This document shows, piece by piece, positions 16,812-25,374 of a stretch of DNA of 64,000 bases (position 1 is the stretch's first letter; every line of letters starts with the position of its first letter). The translations under genes and the position numbers were made by a program. A model generated the notes under the pieces. It saw nothing but the letters and a program-made list of their open reading frames with translations. It ran no database searches and was not told where the DNA came from. This DNA comes from CAYLMM01 sp964646035 (GTDB lineage: Bacteria > Krumholzibacteriota > Krumholzibacteriia > LZORAL124-64-63), in the NCBI GenBank assembly GCA_964646035.1, contig CAZYDJ010000002.1:1-64000 (forward strand). The letters run 5' to 3'.

Positions 16812-18101
16812 ATGAAGATTCTGAGAAATCAATTCACGATACTGGTCTTCCTGCAGGCCGTCGTGTTCATCACCTACGAGCGAGTCTTGTCGCTGCCCCT
16901 CTGGAGCCCGCGGGACTTCGAGGTGCTGCACGACGCCTTCGTCCTGTCCGGCGATCCCCTGAACGTGTTCCGCCATCTCGGCGCCATTTTCAGCCAGCCC
17001 CTGCTCCAGCTCAGCTTCCTGGTGGAATTCCATTACTTCGGCATGGACCCGACCGGCTATCTGGCCGCGAACATCGCCGTCCACGGCTTCAATTCATATC
17101 TGGTCTACCGGCTCTGCCTGCTGCTCTTTCCGCGGCAGATGATGTCGATGCTGGCCGGCCTGATGTTCGCGCTTTCGGTGGGGCATTACGGCAAGATACT
17201 GATGACAATCGCCGGCCTCGAGTCGCTGTTGGCGACGACCTTGTATCTGACCGTGCTCTACTGCCTGATCCGCAACGACCTGCGCAACCAGGGCCGGGTG
17301 CGCAGCCTCTGGTTCCTGGGCGGCCTGGTCCTGCTGGGAGCGGCCGGGCTGACCGGCAACCTGTCCCTATCGATGATGGGCTGCCTGCTGGCCTACAAGT
17401 TCTTCTTCTTCAAGGAACGCGGCCGGCGCGGCATCTTTTCCGCCGACATCCTGATCCTCATCCTGGCCGGCGTCCTTTTCCACGGCGCCCAGGAGATCTG
17501 GGGCTGGCGGGAACCCGCGATCCATTTTTCCGAGAAGCAGGGCACCCTGAACTACACGCTGATGTCGATCAAGAACATATTCCGCTATCTGAATCTGCTC
17601 GTATTCCCGATGCAGCACAGCAACCTGGTCGTGGCCGGAAATCCAGTGATCCGCTTCATCTACGAATGGCGAACGCTGATCCGGGTGTTGGTATCGCTGT
17701 CCATCATTTCCTTCGGTTTCTTCGGCATCCTCTTCGGCAGCCGGCCGATCAGATTCTTCATCGCCTGGACGGTGATCACGGTGCTGCCGTTCTCCGGCAT
17801 GGGCTACGGCGGCGACTGGCTGAATCTCCAGTACCTATACCTGACCGCCGTTGGCTTCTGCGTGATCCTGGCCGCCGGCACGGCCGGCAGTTGCAGCATG
17901 TTGTCGCGTCATCGCTGGAAACGGACGGCGCCCATGCTGGTGCCGCTGTTCTTTATCGCGATGTCGTTGACCGTCGCCCACCGTCTGGACGGCCAGAACC
18001 GGCGGGCAGCCCGCAGGCCCGCCATCATCGAGCTGCAGCGCAGCCTGGAATCAGAGATCCTTTCCCCCCGGGAATGGCCCCCCGAAAACCGATCCGGTTA
18101 G
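16812..18101 (+). CDS. Polytopic membrane protein, GT-C glycosyltransferase-like
   Basis: The 429-residue protein has about ten hydrophobic helices and a short, charged C-terminus. The N-terminal third follows the GT-C/TMTC pattern: an acidic loop after helix 1 (WSPRDFEVLHDAF), then QPLLQLSFLVEFHYFG, then ANIAVHGFNSYLVYRL. The same P-L-x-x-x-S-F and N-x-x-x-H-x layout occurs in the GT-C/TPR protein at 30604-32649. The two are probably distant paralogues. GT-C enzymes use lipid-linked sugars on the outer membrane face of the inner membrane. Acidic residues of the first loop (Asp35, Asp41) are candidate catalytic residues, but this is inference. No TPR domain is fused here. Confidence 0.55.
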   Translation: MKILRNQFTILVFLQAVVFITYERVLSLPLWSPRDFEVLHDAFVLSGDPLNVFRHLGAIFSQPLLQLSFLVEFHYFGMDPTGYLAANIAVHGFNSYLVYRLCLLLFPRQMMSMLAGLMFALSVGHYGKILMTIAGLESLLATTLYLTVLYCLIRNDLRNQGRVRSLWFLGGLVLLGAAGLTGNLSLSMMGCLLAYKFFFFKERGRRGIFSADILILILAGVLFHGAQEIWGWREPAIHFSEKQGTLNYTLMSIKNIFRYLNLLVFPMQHSNLVVAGNPVIRFIYEWRTLIRVLVSLSIISFGFFGILFGSRPIRFFIAWTVITVLPFSGMGYGGDWLNLQYLYLTAVGFCVILAAGTAGSCSMLSRHRWKRTAPMLVPLFFIAMSLTVAHRLDGQNRRAARRPAIIELQRSLESEILSPREWPPENRSG

Positions 18102-18203
18102 GCTTGGCCCAAGGGCCGGGTCAAGCTATGTTTGTCCGGACTTTCGGGACGCAACCGGCAGCAGCCGGCATCGACACGAACTGTTCGCAGGAGGATTTCG
18201 GAG

Positions 18204-19325
18204 ATGGCCAAGTACCGTATCGGCTGGATGCCCGGCGACGGCGTGGGCGTGGACGTGATGGACGCGACTCGCACCGTACTCGACAAGCTCGGCCTGGACG
18301 CCGAGTACGTCCACGGCGACATCGGCTGGGAGTTCTGGCGCACGGAAGCCGATCCCCTTCCCGAGCGCACCATCGAAATGCTGAAGAACGTCGATGCCGC
18401 CCTTTTCGGCGCCATCACCAGCAAGCCCAAGGAGGAAGCCGAGGCTGAACTGGTTCCCGAGCTCAAGGGCACGGGCAAGGTCTACCGCAGCCCCATCGTG
18501 CGGCTGCGCCAGGAGTTCAACCTGCGGACCAACCTGCGACCCTGCAAGGCCTACCCCGGCAACCCGCTCAACTTCCGCGACGACCTCGATCTGGTGGTCT
18601 TCCGGCAGAATACCGAAGGCCTTTACATGGGAGTGGAATACCATCCCCTGCCCCAGGACGTGCGCGACAAGCTGATCGAGACCCATCCCGCCCAGATGGC
18701 CACGCTGGCCGATGTGGCGAACGAGGACATCGCCATCAGCACGCGGATCTTCACCCGCCGGGGCTGCCGCGAAATCTGCCGCGACGCGTTCGAGTACGCC
18801 AAGAAATTCGGCTACAAGACCGTGACCGTGGTCGAGAAGCCGAACGTAGTGCGCGAGACCAGCGGCCTGATGGTTCGCGAGGCCCGCAAGATCGCCGAGG
18901 ATTATCCCGGCATCGAGCTGTGGGAGACCAACATCGACGCGATGTGCATGTGGCTGGTGAAGAACCCGCAGAACTACGGCGTTCTCATCTCGTCGAACAT
19001 GTTCGGCGATATCGTCAGCGATCTCTGCGCCCAGCTCGTCGGCGGCCTCGGCTTCGCCTGCTCGGGCAACATCGGCGACGAGGTGGCGGTCTTCGAGCCG
19101 AGCCACGGTTCGGCGCCGAAGTACGTGGGCATGAACAAGGTCAATCCGATCGCGATGATCCTGTCGGCCAAGATGATGCTCGATCATCTGGGCGAGACGG
19201 ATATGGCCGTCAGGCTGGACGCAGCGGTGGCGGCGGTCATCGCCGAGGGCGGGGTCCGCACCTACGACATGGGCGGATCGAGCACGACCACCGACATGGC
19301 CGAGGCCATCGCCGCCAAGTGCTGA
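18204..19325 (+). CDS. Isocitrate/isopropylmalate dehydrogenase family protein
   Basis: This 373-residue beta-decarboxylating dehydrogenase has the N-terminal GWMPGDGVGVDVM, the substrate-binding helix SPIVRLRQEFNLRTNLRP near residue 90, VVFRQNTEGLYMGVE, the Mg-binding GDIVSDLCAQLVGGLGF and the coenzyme-binding GSAPKYVGMNKVNPIAMIL. The helix has R-x3-N-L-R-x-N-L-R-P, which keeps the two Arg residues of both IPMDH and IDH. It lacks the phosphorylated-Ser pattern of NADP isocitrate dehydrogenases, and no leuB neighbours are present. Substrate (isocitrate, 3-isopropylmalate or homoisocitrate) cannot be decided from this sequence. ATG 18204 has a perfect AGGAGG nine bases upstream. A strong terminator follows. 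Confidence 0.82.
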   Translation: MAKYRIGWMPGDGVGVDVMDATRTVLDKLGLDAEYVHGDIGWEFWRTEADPLPERTIEMLKNVDAALFGAITSKPKEEAEAELVPELKGTGKVYRSPIVRLRQEFNLRTNLRPCKAYPGNPLNFRDDLDLVVFRQNTEGLYMGVEYHPLPQDVRDKLIETHPAQMATLADVANEDIAISTRIFTRRGCREICRDAFEYAKKFGYKTVTVVEKPNVVRETSGLMVREARKIAEDYPGIELWETNIDAMCMWLVKNPQNYGVLISSNMFGDIVSDLCAQLVGGLGFACSGNIGDEVAVFEPSHGSAPKYVGMNKVNPIAMILSAKMMLDHLGETDMAVRLDAAVAAVIAEGGVRTYDMGGSSTTTDMAEAIAAKC

Positions 19326-19353
19326 CCGCGTTGATTCCGTCCCCTGCAGTCAG

Positions 19354-19390
19354 GACCCCCGGCGAAGGTTGTCGCCGGGGGTCCCTTTCC
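19354..19390 (+). terminator. Terminator after the isocitrate/isopropylmalate dehydrogenase gene
   Basis: GACCCCCGGCGA (19354-19365) pairs with TCGCCGGGGGTC (19372-19383) over a 6-base loop: a 12-bp perfect stem, followed by CCTTTCC rather than a pure T-run. It lies 28 bases after the stop and before the convergent gene ending at 19449. Confidence 0.7.
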
Positions 19391-19448
19391 GCCAGGACTC
19401 CCTTCCTGTCGGGTCCTGCATTCTCCGGTCCCGCTTGCTCCGGGCCGC

Positions 19449-21650
19449 TTATCGGACCAGGGTCATCTTGACCGTGGCATAACCCTCCGGACCTTTCAGC
19501 CGCGAGAAATAGACGCCGGCCGGCACGTCCGCGCCTTCGGCGTCGCGCCCGTCCCAGAAGACCGAGAACTCGCCCTCATCGCGAACCTCGTCGATCAGGT
19601 TGCGCACCAGCCTGCCGCGGGCGTCGAAGATGTCGAGTGTCATCCGGCCGCCGCCCGCGGGAACCAGGCAGACGATCTCGGTCCGCGGATTGAACGGGTT
19701 GGGCACGTTCTGGCGCAGCCCGGTCCGCTCGGGAATCGTCTCGGCCGGAACATCGGTGATCGGATCCTCCCAGATCGCGAACGCCAGATCCATCCGCTGC
19801 TCGGGATAAGGATCGACCGGCGGATACAGCAGTTCGTTCCAGAACGCAGGCTCCTGCTGCAGTCCCTCTCCCCATACCGCCGCGTCGTTCCAATGGTCCA
19901 GCGATGTCTTCCAGCCCAGATGGGTCTCCGGACTGTCGGGAAACGCCTTCAGGCTGAGCCAGTAGACGATCGGCTGTGTGGTCGAGCCCTCCTGCACGAA
20001 AGCCAGGTGGGGGTCGATGTGGAAGTGATAGCGCCAGCAGGTCCAGTCGGCCGGGAATGTGTAGCCGTCCGGCGGATACAGCCATCCCTCCTCGATCTGC
20101 TCGGCGTACGGCTCGAAAGTGAAGTCGCCGGGGAAGAAATCCCGCCACCAGAGCAGGTCGCCGGGCATGCTGTATCCGGTGGAACTCAGGGCCGCCGGGA
20201 TGTCCGCGTGGATGCCGAGAACGAAAGTCACGTTGCCGGCATATCCCTGCGGCATCAGATCCGCGAGCCAGGACGCCCAGATATCGATGTCGGTCAACGG
20301 CCCGACCCTGGTGCAGAGAAAATCGTCGGCCAGGACGTAGTCGCGCTCGGTCGGAGTCGCGCAGATGTCGATGCCGTTCATGGAGAGATCGGGTTCCTGG
20401 ATCCATTTCAGGACTATGTCGTCTATCGACACCATGCAGTCCTCGACCTCGCCGTCGGGAGCGCCGCCGAACTCGGGCAGCCCTCCGGCCAGGCTGTAGC
20501 GGAAGCGGCAGAAGGTCGAGGAGACCGGAGCTATGCCGGCCGGAACGCTGAAGATCAGGCTGTTGAGGCCGGCGACGACCGGCACCGAGACCAGTATCTG
20601 CTCCCCGGGATCGGCCCAATCGCCGTTGTCCAGGAAATCGATCCAGGCGTCGATGAATCCCGGCGCCGAAACCGTGACGTCCACGCTGGCCGGCTGTCCG
20701 GGCATGATCTGCGATGTGAAGACCACGCCGTCCTCGTCGTCGTTGCCGTCGTTGTCGTCTCCGGTCGCCGCCGCATCCGGCTGACCGTCGGGTTCCGAGT
20801 CGATCGAGGCGCCCATGAACACGCCCGGCACGATCAAATGGTTCGCGCCGTTAGTCGCCATCAGGGTCGGATAAGTCGGATCGGGCGCGTCCCCCCAGTC
20901 GAACGCCTCCTGCTGTTCGGGACCGGTCAGGGCGAAGGCCAGGTCGATCGAATGGCCGGCCAGTTCGTGCTGCGGCGGATAGATCAGCTCGGCCCACGGC
21001 CCCGGATAAGGCTCCTCGCCAACGCCGAAAACCGCGTCGTCGTTCCAGTGGTCGAGCGAGGTCTTCCAGCCGAAAGTCGTCACGGGCTCCAACGGATACG
21101 CCTTTACATCCAGCCAGTAGACTACGGGCTCCGCCAGGGATCCCTGTTGCACGAACGCGTCAGCCTCCGGGATGGTAAAGTTGTACTGCCAGCATACGGT
21201 ATCGGCCGGGAAGATGTACTCTTGCGGCGGGTCGAGCCAGCCCTCGGAAATGCCGTCCTCCCAGACCATCGCGACGAAATCGCCGGGCTCGAAATAACGT
21301 GCCCAGAGCATTTCTCCAGGCATGCTGAATCCGGTGCCGTCGGGGTTGGCGGGGATGTCTGCGTGGATGCTGAGCGTGAATCCGACCTCGGCGGGACCGC
21401 CGATGTCGTCATAAAGCCACGATCCCCAGATGTGGATGCCGGTCAGGGGGCCGGTCTGCGTGCATTCGAAGTCGTCGGCGAGAACGAAATTACCCTGCCC
21501 GGCCGAGCAATTGACGTCGATGCCGTTTGGGGTGAGATCGGGCAATTGCGCCCATTTCGTCTTGGGATTATCGGGAAACCAGTCGGCGAGAGCGGGAACA
21601 GCGACGGCCAGACAAAGCAGCGCCGCCAGGGTGAAGCGAGTCGGAGACAT
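19449..21650 (-). CDS. Secreted protein with duplicated DUF7901-like domains, GEVED domain and sorting tail
   Basis: This 733-residue protein has a signal peptide cut near ALADW. Two copies of a domain of about 220 residues flank a central linker. Copy 1 has PDLTPNGIDVNCSAG, VLADDFECTQTGPLTGIHIWGSW and GWKTSLDHWNDDAVF. Copy 2 has PDLSMNGIDICATP, VLADDFLCTRVGPLTDIDIW and GWKTSLDHWNDAAVW. I recall this domain as DUF7901; the name should be confirmed. The centre resembles a GEVED domain (DWGDAPDPTYPTL, DDNDGNDDEDGVVF). The last 90 residues are a sorting module (NVPNPFNPRTEIV, WDGRDAEGADVPAGVYFSR, final Arg). There is no catalytic motif. A structural or binding role at the surface is likely. Confidence 0.75.
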   Translation of the reverse strand: MSPTRFTLAALLCLAVAVPALADWFPDNPKTKWAQLPDLTPNGIDVNCSAGQGNFVLADDFECTQTGPLTGIHIWGSWLYDDIGGPAEVGFTLSIHADIPANPDGTGFSMPGEMLWARYFEPGDFVAMVWEDGISEGWLDPPQEYIFPADTVCWQYNFTIPEADAFVQQGSLAEPVVYWLDVKAYPLEPVTTFGWKTSLDHWNDDAVFGVGEEPYPGPWAELIYPPQHELAGHSIDLAFALTGPEQQEAFDWGDAPDPTYPTLMATNGANHLIVPGVFMGASIDSEPDGQPDAAATGDDNDGNDDEDGVVFTSQIMPGQPASVDVTVSAPGFIDAWIDFLDNGDWADPGEQILVSVPVVAGLNSLIFSVPAGIAPVSSTFCRFRYSLAGGLPEFGGAPDGEVEDCMVSIDDIVLKWIQEPDLSMNGIDICATPTERDYVLADDFLCTRVGPLTDIDIWASWLADLMPQGYAGNVTFVLGIHADIPAALSSTGYSMPGDLLWWRDFFPGDFTFEPYAEQIEEGWLYPPDGYTFPADWTCWRYHFHIDPHLAFVQEGSTTQPIVYWLSLKAFPDSPETHLGWKTSLDHWNDAAVWGEGLQQEPAFWNELLYPPVDPYPEQRMDLAFAIWEDPITDVPAETIPERTGLRQNVPNPFNPRTEIVCLVPAGGGRMTLDIFDARGRLVRNLIDEVRDEGEFSVFWDGRDAEGADVPAGVYFSRLKGPEGYATVKMTLVR

Positions 21651-22102
21651 TGAATTTACCCCCCGTTGTGCAGATGTACGCCTCCTGGATCGAAGATGTG
21701 GAGCACGAGGGGCGAGGTGGATTCTAAAAGCGGCTACGCAGGAGACTGTGGCTGATCCATTGCGACCGATTTGCATCTCGGCGCCGATCGGGGGCGCCGT
21801 GGCCGGAAGCTCCGGTTACGGTTCCGCGAATCCGGTCGGCGAGCTACAGGCCTCGTCACCCTAGACTATCCGGGGATTCAAAATCAAGGGGGTAGAGCGC
21901 AGCGAGGCCGCATCCGGCGGATGAGACCTCGTTATCATCGCCGACCCCGCCGCCGACGGATCCTGACCCATCGCGAGCCAGCCCTGTCGCGAGTCATCCC
22001 TCCGTGATATAATTGGATGACGAACCGGATCGCCGGCCCCCGCGGGCCGGCGCCTTCGGGCCGGAAACGAAAACATCCTCCTCGTCGCCGAGCCGAGCCG
22101 CC
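21651..22102. other. Divergent intergenic region with an extended -10 promoter at its right end
   Basis: The gap separates the leftward duplicated-domain gene from the rightward glycan locus. Apart from the promoter at 21984-22013 nothing specific was found: short ORFs here look like composition artefacts, and no strong hairpin was seen. Confidence 0.4.
21984..22013 (+). promoter_or_regulatory. Extended -10 promoter of the glycan locus
   Basis: TGATATAAT at 22005-22013 is a perfect TGnTATAAT extended -10 element in a GC-rich context. The -35 (CTGTCG, 21984-21989) is poor, as is usual for extended -10 promoters. It lies 90 bases before ATG 22103. Confidence 0.5.
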
Positions 22103-23299
22103 ATGCCTCGATCAACATCTTCGCCCGATCACGATCTGGCCGCTGCGGTGAGTCGTACACTCGACCGATCAGAGGCATATATCCGGCGCGAGGAATGCCG
22201 CGGCTACGACCCCTACGACGGCCTGGAATCCCCGCTGATGCGTTTGCCCTTCCCCCGCAAGCTCCGCTGGGGCTTCCAGCAGGCGGTCAAGCGGATTCCC
22301 TTCCAGATCAGGCCCCTGCTGGGCATCGCAAAAGGATACAATCCGGTCACGCTGGGGCTCGTGCTGCAGGCCCACGCCTACCGCGCCGCGGCCGCAGCGG
22401 GGGCAGCCGCCGGAGCCGCCGATCCGGATTACGACTCCGACATGGCGCATCTCGTCGCGGAGCTGGAGCGGCTGGCCTCGCCCGGCTGGTCGGGCACGTG
22501 CTGGGGCTACGATTTCGACTGGGAGGGCCGATTCGCCTCGACCCCGGCCTTCCATCCGACCATCGTGGCCACGGGTTTCGTGACCCATGCCCTCTACGAG
22601 GCCCACCGGCTGCACGCGGTTCCCAACGCGGCGGACCTGATGACCGCGGCGCTGCCCTTCCTGCGTGAGGATCTGAACCGCACCATCCGGGGCGACACCT
22701 TCTGCTGGTCGTACTCCCCGACCGACCGGCAGGCCGTGCTGAACGCCACGATGAAGGGAGCCCGGCTCTGCGCGCAGATCGCCGCGGTAACCGGCGAGGC
22801 GGACCTCTGCGACCTGGCCGCCGCGACCGCCGCCTACGTGGCGGCCGAGCAGCGCGACGACGGATCATGGCCCTATTCGGCCAATGACGACCGGTCCTGG
22901 GCGGACAACTTCCACACCTGCTACATCCTCGACGCCTTCGACGAATACCGGCGCCTTTCCGGCGACCGCTCCTTCGACGACGTGATCGAAAAAGGGCTGG
23001 CTTTCTATCTGAAGAACTTCTTCGATCCCGACGGGGCTCCCCGCTACTATGACCGGAGCCGCGATCCCGTCGACGCCACCGCCTGCGGCCAGTCGCTGTT
23101 GACCCTCCTGCGTTTCGGAGAGTCGGAGACGGCCCGGCGGGTGACCGCTTTCTGTCTGCGCAATCTGGCCCTGCCCGACGGCGGCTACGTCTACCGGATC
23201 AACGGAAAGAGACGCATCACCATCCCCTATATGCGCTGGTCGATCGCCTGGATGCATCTCGCACTAAGTCGAATGGAGCTCGAACTTGCCGCAACGTGA
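22103..23299 (+). CDS. Alpha/alpha-toroid-like protein of a glycan locus, function unknown
   Basis: The 398-residue cytosolic protein has repeated helical hairpins and turn motifs such as GYDPYDGLESPLMRL near residue 34, GTCWGYDFDWEGR, and EQRDDGSWPYS. The QRDDGSW form resembles the QW-like turn of terpene-cyclase/prenyltransferase alpha toroids. A C-terminal YMRWSIAWMHLALSRME closes the frame. Proteins of this shape lie in polysaccharide clusters and are often misnamed; no catalytic acid motif can be assigned. ATG 22103 is the conserved start, and the 3' end overlaps the next gene by 14 bases. An operon with the DUF354 and methyltransferase genes suggests a glycan or glycolipid role. Confidence 0.6.
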   Translation: MPRSTSSPDHDLAAAVSRTLDRSEAYIRREECRGYDPYDGLESPLMRLPFPRKLRWGFQQAVKRIPFQIRPLLGIAKGYNPVTLGLVLQAHAYRAAAAAGAAAGAADPDYDSDMAHLVAELERLASPGWSGTCWGYDFDWEGRFASTPAFHPTIVATGFVTHALYEAHRLHAVPNAADLMTAALPFLREDLNRTIRGDTFCWSYSPTDRQAVLNATMKGARLCAQIAAVTGEADLCDLAAATAAYVAAEQRDDGSWPYSANDDRSWADNFHTCYILDAFDEYRRLSGDRSFDDVIEKGLAFYLKNFFDPDGAPRYYDRSRDPVDATACGQSLLTLLRFGESETARRVTAFCLRNLALPDGGYVYRINGKRRITIPYMRWSIAWMHLALSRMELELAAT

Positions 23300-24326
23300 A
23301 CCGAAGCCTACCGCCTGGATCGACGTCGACAACCCGCCCCAGGTCCAGTATCTGACGCCTTTCGTCCACTACCTCGAGGATGAGCGGGGCTATGACGTGG
23401 TCCTGACGGCGCGCGACTACGGAGCGACGGCCGACCTGATCCGCGACCGGGGACTCGAGCCTTCGGTGCTGGGTCACGCGGTCGGGGCGGAGAAGTTGAA
23501 CAAGATCGCCCAGACCCTGGGGCGCGCATTCAAGATGATGCGACTGCTGCGGCGGGGGCCGAAGCCGCGCTTCCTGATCACCGCTTCGAGATCGTCGGCG
23601 CTGGCGGCCTGGGCGATGGGTATCCCCGCCCATATTTTCGTCGACTACGAGTTCGTCGAGACCGGCCTCTTCCGCCGCCTCGGCTGCTCGATGCTCTTCC
23701 CCGCGGTCATCGGGAACGAGACCTTCCGCAAGCTCGGCTTCCGTGACGAAAAGCTGATCCCGTTTCCCGGGCTGAAGGAGGACATCTCCTTCGCATATAT
23801 CGACACCGACTCGGTCGCGCCGCTCGAACTGCGGGCCCCGGCCGGCATCGCCAAGGTCCTGCTGCGGCCCCCGGCCACCAACAGTCATTATTATTGCCGT
23901 GAATCCGGCGATCTCTATGCCGCCACCATCGCGCACCTGGCCTCCCGGAACGACGTCGTTGTGGTCTTCTCGCCGCGCTATCCCGAACAAGCCGTCGACC
24001 TCGAAAAATATTCCTGGGCCCATGCGCCGATCATCCTGAACAACCGGGCGAATTTCGTGGCCCTGCTCAAGGCGGTCGACGCGGTGGTCTCGTCGGGCGG
24101 AACCATGCTGCGCGAAGCCGTCTATCTGGGCGTCCACTCCTACAGCATCTTCCGCGGGCCCGAGGGATCGGTCGACCGGCATCTGCAGGACCAGGGGCAG
24201 TTGACCTTCGTGCGCCGGATCGAGGATCTGGAAAGATGTGATCTGGGCCGGCTCCGGGGAGAGCCCCGCCCATGCCAGCCGCGCATCCTGGAGAAGATCA
24301 TCGACGCCATCGAATCCCGGCTCTGA
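23286..24326 (+). CDS. DUF354 family protein, GT-B-like glycan-modifying enzyme
   Basis: This 346-residue protein matches the DUF354 family, related in fold to GT-B glycosyltransferases and UDP-GlcNAc 2-epimerases. Motifs are WIDVDNPPQVQYLTPFVHYL at the N-terminus (the conserved N-x2-x-V start), FLITASRSSALAAWAMGIP, FVDYEFVE, FPGLKEDI, NRANFVALLKAVDAVVSSGG (the C-terminal nucleotide-sugar pocket) and GTMLREAVYLGV. The start is a TTG at 23286, inside the preceding gene, with GGAG upstream. The overlap points to translational coupling. The product probably transfers or epimerises a sugar, but the substrate is unknown. It is followed by a methyltransferase gene 108 bases on. Confidence 0.8.
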   Translation: MPQREPKPTAWIDVDNPPQVQYLTPFVHYLEDERGYDVVLTARDYGATADLIRDRGLEPSVLGHAVGAEKLNKIAQTLGRAFKMMRLLRRGPKPRFLITASRSSALAAWAMGIPAHIFVDYEFVETGLFRRLGCSMLFPAVIGNETFRKLGFRDEKLIPFPGLKEDISFAYIDTDSVAPLELRAPAGIAKVLLRPPATNSHYYCRESGDLYAATIAHLASRNDVVVVFSPRYPEQAVDLEKYSWAHAPIILNNRANFVALLKAVDAVVSSGGTMLREAVYLGVHSYSIFRGPEGSVDRHLQDQGQLTFVRRIEDLERCDLGRLRGEPRPCQPRILEKIIDAIESRL

Positions 24327-24433
24327 GCCCGAGTTCCGCCAACGCCGAGGGCCGTGCTGTTGACTCGTTCCACGCCCGCGGCTACGATGCCCGCAACGAA
24401 ACGAAACCCTTCCGTTCACCCGAGCGAGGATCG

Positions 24434-25132
24434 ATGAGTCTGGAATTCACCGGCGAGTTCCTGGTGCCGGGTCAGTCGCCCGCGCATCTCGAGCAAGACC
24501 ACCTGGAGCGCTATCGCTTCGCCCGCGGATTCGCCGACGGACGCAGGGTGTTGGACATCGCCTGCGGCGCCGGCTACGGATCGCAGATGCTGGCCGAGGC
24601 CGGGGCCGAAACCGTGACCGGCGTCGATCTGAACCAGGACGTCGTCGCCTACGCCCGCGAACATTATTCCGCCGACAACCTGGACTTCGCCCAGGGCGAT
24701 GTCTGCGTCTTCGGCGAAACCGGCGCCTTCGATCTGATCACCTGCTTCGAGACCATCGAGCACGTTCCCGACCACCGGGCGGCGCTGGACAACCTGCGGC
24801 GGGTCGTCGAGCCCGGCGGGATGCTGATCGTGTCCTCGCCGAACCGGCCGATCACTTCGCCCGGCGCGGCCGGCATCGAGGACAAACCGGCCAACTCCTT
24901 CCATGTCCGCGAATTCACGATCGCCGAGTTGATGTCGGACTTGTCGGCCGCCGGCTTCGCCGTCGCCGACACCGGGGTCTACGGGCAACGCCACCAGCTG
25001 CATTTCCGCAGCACCCTGCTGCGCAAGATCTACAAGACCCTTCGGCGGCCCTACCTGAAATGCAGCCCCGAAGTGACCCCTCTGGGCAAGAGGACTCCGG
25101 AGTACTTCCTCCTGGTCGCGCGCCGCATCTGA
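24434..25132 (+). CDS. SAM-dependent methyltransferase of the glycan locus
   Basis: The 232-residue protein has motif I VLDIACGAGYGSQMLAEAGA near residue 38, the acidic loop VTGVDLNQDVVAYAREHY, motif II FDLITCFETIEHVPDH and VVEPGGMLIVSSPN, typical of Methyltransf_11/23 enzymes. The N-terminus SLEFTGEFLVPGQ is found in glycan-cluster methyltransferases of this kind. ATG 24434 is chosen because the upstream in-frame part is low complexity and GAGG precedes the ATG. Its place after DUF354 suggests O-methylation of a sugar, lipid-linked intermediate or small molecule. Acceptor is unknown. A hairpin at 25253 may end the operon. Confidence 0.78.
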   Translation: MSLEFTGEFLVPGQSPAHLEQDHLERYRFARGFADGRRVLDIACGAGYGSQMLAEAGAETVTGVDLNQDVVAYAREHYSADNLDFAQGDVCVFGETGAFDLITCFETIEHVPDHRAALDNLRRVVEPGGMLIVSSPNRPITSPGAAGIEDKPANSFHVREFTIAELMSDLSAAGFAVADTGVYGQRHQLHFRSTLLRKIYKTLRRPYLKCSPEVTPLGKRTPEYFLLVARRI

Positions 25133-25193
25133 CCCGGCACGAACCGTTCGCTCACCGGATATGATCCGACACCAAATATTGTGCTCTCGGGGG

Positions 25194-25222
25194 TTGATCT
25201 GAATTCTACGATGCGCTATGTT
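25194..25222 (+). promoter_or_regulatory. Candidate promoter of the PD40 lipoprotein gene
   Basis: TTGATC (25194-25199) and TATGTT (25217-25222) are separated by 17 bases; each matches consensus at 4 of 6 positions. The start point would be near 25229, so the hairpin at 25253-25282 would lie in the leader. Confidence 0.35.
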
Positions 25223-25252
25223 GTGGTCGCCCCAAGTACCACGGTACCTGGA

Positions 25253-25290
25253 ACCGCCCGCGGCAAGGAAGCTGCGGGCGGTACTCTTTT
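25253..25290 (+). terminator. Terminator or leader attenuator upstream of the PD40 gene
   Basis: ACCGCCCGC (25253-25261) pairs with GCGGGCGGT (25274-25282), then ACTCTTTT. It can end the methyltransferase transcript. Just upstream, AGTACC (25235-25240) can pair with GGTACT (25280-25285) or GGTACC (25243-25248), so a second, competing fold exists. Confidence 0.55.
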
Positions 25291-25374
25291 CGGGGAAGCC
25301 GCAAGACAGAGTGGACCGCGGCATCGGTATGGGCGATCTTTGATCAGCCCCAACCACCGGAAAGGAGTCGACCG

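Noticed and set aside
19893..21653. A 586-codon antisense frame over the duplicated-domain gene
   Set aside because: Antisense to a protein with a signal peptide, repeats and sorting tail; the translation has no domain pattern.
21777..22002. Possible tRNA or small RNA in the divergent gap
   Set aside because: No TTCRANNC-type T-loop with a matching acceptor stem was found; stems here are short and without a T-run.
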